Positions 60,043 to 64,000 of a stretch of DNA of 64,000 nt are shown here, piece after piece. Source of the stretch: Paenibacillus sp. 481 (GTDB lineage Bacteria; Bacillota; Bacilli; Paenibacillales; Paenibacillaceae). The notes beneath the pieces are model-generated. The model was not told where the DNA came from. It worked only from the letters and a program-made list of their open reading frames with translations, and made no database searches. How positions within the stretch are numbered: position 1 is the first letter of the stretch; every line of letters begins with the position of its first letter. The position numbers were made by a program, and so were the translations under genes. Location: positions 5,629,879 through 5,693,878 of the forward strand of contig NZ_CP075175.1 of assembly GCF_021223605.1 (NCBI RefSeq). The letters run 5' to 3'.

Positions 60043-63000
60043 CTACACTTCTTCAGCCTCTTCTGATGCTTCAGAAGCGGTTTCGATGCTTGTTTTTTGC
60101 GCAATTTCGTCGATGATTGATTTAATCACTTTAATATTTGTTTCTACAAATCCAGGCGCCAGCAAATCATAATGCCCACCGATTAATTGATATTCTTCGT
60201 ATTCATTTAAGGTAGATTCATTCCACTTCAAAAAATTACTTTGTTTCGATGCGACTCCATCAAGGCTAGCTTCTACTAAACCATGTATGTTAGCAGACAC
60301 ACTTCCTGTGTTCAGCAGTTGTCTCAGATATTCGTAGTAGGCAAATACCTTGTGAGAAAATCGATCAACAATCTCCTTATCAGGAAGATTATCTCCGTAA
60401 AAGAACTTCACAGCTTCATTAACTTCGCTTTCCAAATCCATGTCATGTAAGTCTTTAATTAAGTCCATCATTTTTTTCGAATCAATCATAATAATGTCTG
60501 ACACGATATGTCCTTTGGCTTCTAGTGCTTTCGCTACTTCGAATGCAAGATTGCCACCAGCAGAGAAGCCCATTAAGACAAATGGGGCACTGCTTTGAAT
60601 GCTCTCCATAGCGTCAACATAGCGCTCCAGCATGCGGTTATAGTCATCATCGTCATCTAGGAAGTCTGTACTGTATATGACACAATGACCATTAAGCATT
60701 TTAGCTACAGCGTCATAAGCTGTGCTATAACCCAAAGCTGGCGGGAAACAGAACACATTCATATTTCCTTGTTGATTGAGTTTCATAAAAGGATTGCTTT
60801 GATTGTGTTCAAATGCCATTAATGTTAATTCAAGAGCCAGCGCTTCTAATGTTGGCGAATCATACAGGAGGCGCAAAGGAATATCTTTGGAAAAATGGTT
60901 TTGCATTCTACTAATAAACTTAATAGCTTGAATGGAATTCCCACCAATGTCAAAGAAGTTATCTTTTACTCCAACTTGCTTCAAGCCGAGAATATCTTTC
61001 CACATTTCCGCTATTGATTCTTCCGCAAATGAGCGTGGCTCGATGTATTCCACGTCTGTCTGTACATGATCTGGCGCCGGCAGTGCTTTACGGTCAATTT
61101 TCCCGTTCGGCGTGAATGGCATCCGCTCCAACTGCACAAAGTAAGAAGGTACCATGTATGCAGGCAGTTCATTAGACAGCGCAGCTCGTAATTCATTCGC
61201 TGTCAGCACTTCTTCTTCTTTTTCAGCCACAAAATAGGCGGCCAAATATTTTTGTCCGCTGCTATCATCCAGCGCCATAACGATCGTTTCTTTTACCGCC
61301 GCCACATTCAACATGCACGCTTCCACTTCGCCGATTTCGATCCGATAGCCACGAATTTTCACTTGATGATCGATGCGACCCAAATATTCTATCGTGCCGT
61401 CTGGCAACCATTTCGCCAAGTCACCCGTACGATAACATCTACCGTGCACACGGAAAGGGTCAGAGCCGAATTTTTCTGCTGTTAAGTCATCTCTACCTAC
61501 ATATCCTTTACCGACACAATCCCCAGAAATATACAATTCGCCTGGCACGCCCACTGGCTGAATCATGCCCGATTCCGATAAAATATAGATCGCGGTATTC
61601 GAAATCGGCCTTCCAATTGTAGGAACCCCTACCACCACTTCATCTGGATGAATGGTCAGCGTCGTCGCAACGTGCGTTTCCGAAGGACCATAATGATTGT
61701 GCAAGTATACTTGATTGCTATGCAGGAAGCTTGCCAGTGCTTCTGGTACAACAAGCTGTTCTCCTGCTGTTACGATATGTTTAATGCAACTCGGGAATCG
61801 ATCCGCTAGCCCTTCCTCCATGAACACAAACTTCGTAAGCGCAGTTGGGAGAAGAACTACTTCGATTTGCCACCGCTCGATCGCATTCATTAAATAGGCG
61901 ATATCCTTTTTCGCCTCTTCCCCAATAATGTGTAGGGAACCACCCGCACACAACGTTGAAAATAGTTCCAAATAGCACATATCAAAGCTACTCGTAAAAT
62001 ATTGCAGCACATTTTTATCATACGGAATATTGGTGTTCTGATATTGGAATTCGAGTAAGTTCACCATATTACGGTGCTCCAATATCACTCCTTTCGGAGT
62101 CCCCGTCGTTCCTGACGTATAAATAATGTAAAGTGGGTCCGTTGCATGGCTGTCTGCTTCGATGACTGCTGCATCGACGACTGCTGTTTCGATGTCTGCT
62201 ACTTCCATTTCCGTTGTTCCAGTTGCTATCGCTTGGTGTAAATCAATTAACTCCACATTTGCAAATGACGACCCGAAACGCTCCATTTGCGCGTCTTCTG
62301 TCAACAACAGACGAATACCACTGTTTTCAATCATATACTGAATACGATCGAACGGATATTGTGGGTCTATCGGCACAAAGCAGCATCCCGTTTTCAAAAT
62401 GGCCCATATGCCCGCTATCATATATGGCGACCGGTCGGCCAATAGCCCGATTACACTGCCGCCTTGTACACCGTTCGCATGCAACGCACTAGCAAGCTTA
62501 TCGGCGTGCTCGTTCAGTTCACGATAGCTCCACTGCGTATGGTCATCAACAACTGCCACACGGTCAGGTGTCCGCTCGACCTGTTCTTTAAATAGCTGAT
62601 GAATCGTCTTATCTCGTGGATAATCGGCCGTCGTCCCGTTAAAGCGCTCCATGATTTCCGCTTTTTCTTCAGTAGTAATCATGTCGAATTCATCTATTCG
62701 AGCAGTTGGATGGCTAACCGCTTGTTCAATGATTTGCAGCACATGCCCTTGAATCCGTTCGATACTCTCATCATCGTACACGTTTGCGTTATACGTATAG
62801 CAAATCTGCAGATCCTCACCTGGAATTACCATCAGGTTCAAATCATAGTTCGTTTGATCAAGCGTATCGACACTCTCGATTTCAAATCCAGCCTGATCCG
62901 CATCGCTTAACTGCTCAATCTGCTCCCCAACTGGGAAATTCTCAAATACCATAAGATGATCGAACAGCTCTTGCTTATGATCTGTCAGCGCTTGAATCTC

Positions 63001-64000
63001 ATACAATGGATACTTGTCAAAGCTGCTTGAGGCGATCGCTTGCTGCTGCGTTCTCACCATAACTTCTGCGAACGTCTCTTCTGCCTTACTACGAATGCGA
63101 ACCGGAATCGTGTTAATAAATAAGCCAATCATGCTCTCAACGCCGGGAATATCTGACGGTCTACCGGATACAACGCTACCGAATACAGCATCCCGATGGC
63201 CGTTATATTTTTGCAGCACCAAGCCCCATACCGTTTGCAGCAGCGTATTAATCGTGACTTGATACTGCTTCACCAACCGATTCATTTGTTCCGTTAGGGG
63301 TCTTCCTAGAACACAAGTCAACTGCTTGATTTGGTAGCCTGTCTCTGTCCCACTGCCTTGTTGCTTCAACTTTGGTAGTGTTGTCTGCTGTTCATGCTCG
63401 GCTAAATATTGCCGCCAGTAGTCGGCCGCTGCTGCTTGATCCTGCCGTTCCAACCATTCGATAAATCGACTATATGGAGTTACCGGCGGAAGCTCCGGCT
63501 GCCGCTGTGCCAACAGATCAAAATAGCTACCAAATGCTTCTTGCGTGATAAGCGACATGCACCAGCCATCCATTAAAATATGGTGGAAGCTCCAAATAAA
63601 TCGGTATGCCTCGTCTCCCGTCCTTAATATGGACACCCGAATCAATTCATCTTGTGCAAGATCGTACCCTTTGGTCTTGTCTTGTTGCGTGAACGACTCC
63701 AGAACTATTTCGCGCTCGTCTTCATTCAAATCACGCAAGTCCTCCAGATGCCACAGCACCTTTTTATTGCGGTATACAACCTGTACGGGTTGTCCCTTCC
63801 AGTCACTATAGAAATTCGTTCTAAAAATGTGGTGTCGCTGTGCCAGCAACGCCAAGCTCTGTTTAAATACGTCTAGATTAAAGCCGCCTTTCAAGTCAAA
63901 TATGGTCTGTTCGTTGTAAGCGCCCGATTTCGGATCTTTCAGATTATGGAACAGCATGCCAACCTGCATAGGTGTCAGGGTATACACATCCTCCAACTCA
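60043..64000 (-). CDS. Non-ribosomal peptide synthetase, terminal module C-A-T-TE (partial at right edge)
   Basis: The frame stays open to the window edge, so this is the C-terminal part of a larger synthetase. Residue numbers below start at 63996. A condensation domain (1 to about 440) has intact FHHILMDGW (H138, H139, D143). An adenylation domain (about 460-960) has YIIYTSGTTGTPKG, FDMCYLELFSTL, NHYGPSETHV, YRTGDLAKW and the Lys in PNGKIDRKALP. A carrier domain has its phosphopantetheine Ser at 1021 (DIGGNSIQAI). A thioesterase has GFSAGG (S1145), Asp near 1172 and His 1275. The readable specificity pocket (D, M, L, A, V, A, H, V, A, K) does not match a common code firmly; the H-V part recalls proline codes. 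It activates the last residue and releases the peptide, by hydrolysis or cyclisation. Confidence 0.96.
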   Translation of the reverse strand, partial: ELEDVYTLTPMQVGMLFHNLKDPKSGAYNEQTIFDLKGGFNLDVFKQSLALLAQRHHIFRTNFYSDWKGQPVQVVYRNKKVLWHLEDLRDLNEDEREIVLESFTQQDKTKGYDLAQDELIRVSILRTGDEAYRFIWSFHHILMDGWCMSLITQEAFGSYFDLLAQRQPELPPVTPYSRFIEWLERQDQAAAADYWRQYLAEHEQQTTLPKLKQQGSGTETGYQIKQLTCVLGRPLTEQMNRLVKQYQVTINTLLQTVWGLVLQKYNGHRDAVFGSVVSGRPSDIPGVESMIGLFINTIPVRIRSKAEETFAEVMVRTQQQAIASSSFDKYPLYEIQALTDHKQELFDHLMVFENFPVGEQIEQLSDADQAGFEIESVDTLDQTNYDLNLMVIPGEDLQICYTYNANVYDDESIERIQGHVLQIIEQAVSHPTARIDEFDMITTEEKAEIMERFNGTTADYPRDKTIHQLFKEQVERTPDRVAVVDDHTQWSYRELNEHADKLASALHANGVQGGSVIGLLADRSPYMIAGIWAILKTGCCFVPIDPQYPFDRIQYMIENSGIRLLLTEDAQMERFGSSFANVELIDLHQAIATGTTEMEVADIETAVVDAAVIEADSHATDPLYIIYTSGTTGTPKGVILEHRNMVNLLEFQYQNTNIPYDKNVLQYFTSSFDMCYLELFSTLCAGGSLHIIGEEAKKDIAYLMNAIERWQIEVVLLPTALTKFVFMEEGLADRFPSCIKHIVTAGEQLVVPEALASFLHSNQVYLHNHYGPSETHVATTLTIHPDEVVVGVPTIGRPISNTAIYILSESGMIQPVGVPGELYISGDCVGKGYVGRDDLTAEKFGSDPFRVHGRCYRTGDLAKWLPDGTIEYLGRIDHQVKIRGYRIEIGEVEACMLNVAAVKETIVMALDDSSGQKYLAAYFVAEKEEEVLTANELRAALSNELPAYMVPSYFVQLERMPFTPNGKIDRKALPAPDHVQTDVEYIEPRSFAEESIAEMWKDILGLKQVGVKDNFFDIGGNSIQAIKFISRMQNHFSKDIPLRLLYDSPTLEALALELTLMAFEHNQSNPFMKLNQQGNMNVFCFPPALGYSTAYDAVAKMLNGHCVIYSTDFLDDDDDYNRMLERYVDAMESIQSSAPFVLMGFSAGGNLAFEVAKALEAKGHIVSDIIMIDSKKMMDLIKDLHDMDLESEVNEAVKFFYGDNLPDKEIVDRFSHKVFAYYEYLRQLLNTGSVSANIHGLVEASLDGVASKQSNFLKWNESTLNEYEEYQLIGGHYDLLAPGFVETNIKVIKSIIDEIAQKTSIETASEASEEAEEV

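Overview
The window looks like a chromosomal segment of a spore-forming Gram-positive bacterium, most likely Paenibacillus or a close relative. The reasons are strong AGGAGG-type ribosome binding sites, GTG and TTG starts, a two-subunit glycine decarboxylase behind a tandem glycine riboswitch, a c-di-AMP riboswitch before a LysM/3D cell-wall protein, many lipoprotein solute-binding proteins, a single-domain bacterial NO synthase and NRPS genes. No rRNA, tRNA, CRISPR array, transposase or prophage was seen.

Layout. 0-5 kb: tail of a C45-type hydrolase, an AraC/GyrI regulator, then a decayed sugar locus in which an intact GH16 licheninase lies between a solute-binding-protein pseudogene and the remains of a LacI regulator. 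4.7-9.8 kb: gcvH diverges from a riboswitch-controlled gcvT-gcvPA-gcvPB operon, which covers the P, H and T proteins of glycine cleavage. 9.8-17.9 kb: two paralogous lipoproteins and two paralogous chemoreceptors flanking a DUF421 protein. 18-25.9 kb: a MocR regulator, small membrane proteins, a tandemly duplicated YiaAB protein, NO synthase, a GNAT, an amidohydrolase and a DUF1992 protein. 26-29.3 kb: a Fur-controlled siderophore uptake pair (binding protein and fused double permease) with no ATPase. 29.4-45.5 kb: a truncated membrane protein, a dispersed repeat, murB, cell-envelope and probable spore-related small proteins, moaA, a double PPOX-fold protein, a MATE pump, XerS behind a LexA-like box, a degenerate dihydroorotate-dehydrogenase paralogue, DUF1796, polysaccharide deacetylase, the LysM/3D protein and PadR. 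45.6-57.2 kb: an amino-acid ABC operon, an M20 peptidase, a kinase/membrane-anchored receiver pair, a lipoprotein-regulator-kinase operon, a DUF3298 protein and an orphan PhnC-like ATPase. 57.3-64 kb: an MFS pump, a HAD hydrolase, a second copy of the dispersed repeat, and the terminal C-A-T-TE module of an NRPS running off the right edge.

Most genes sit in single-gene or two- to three-gene units, each closed by a clear hairpin terminator. The most unusual signals are a repeated element with a 183-bp two-fold symmetric core (29986-30168 and 59786-59968), a PyrD-like gene with no normal start codon and no active-site loop, four nonsense codons in the decayed sugar locus that could all be C-to-T changes, the SOS-like box before xerS, and a receiver protein anchored in the membrane.
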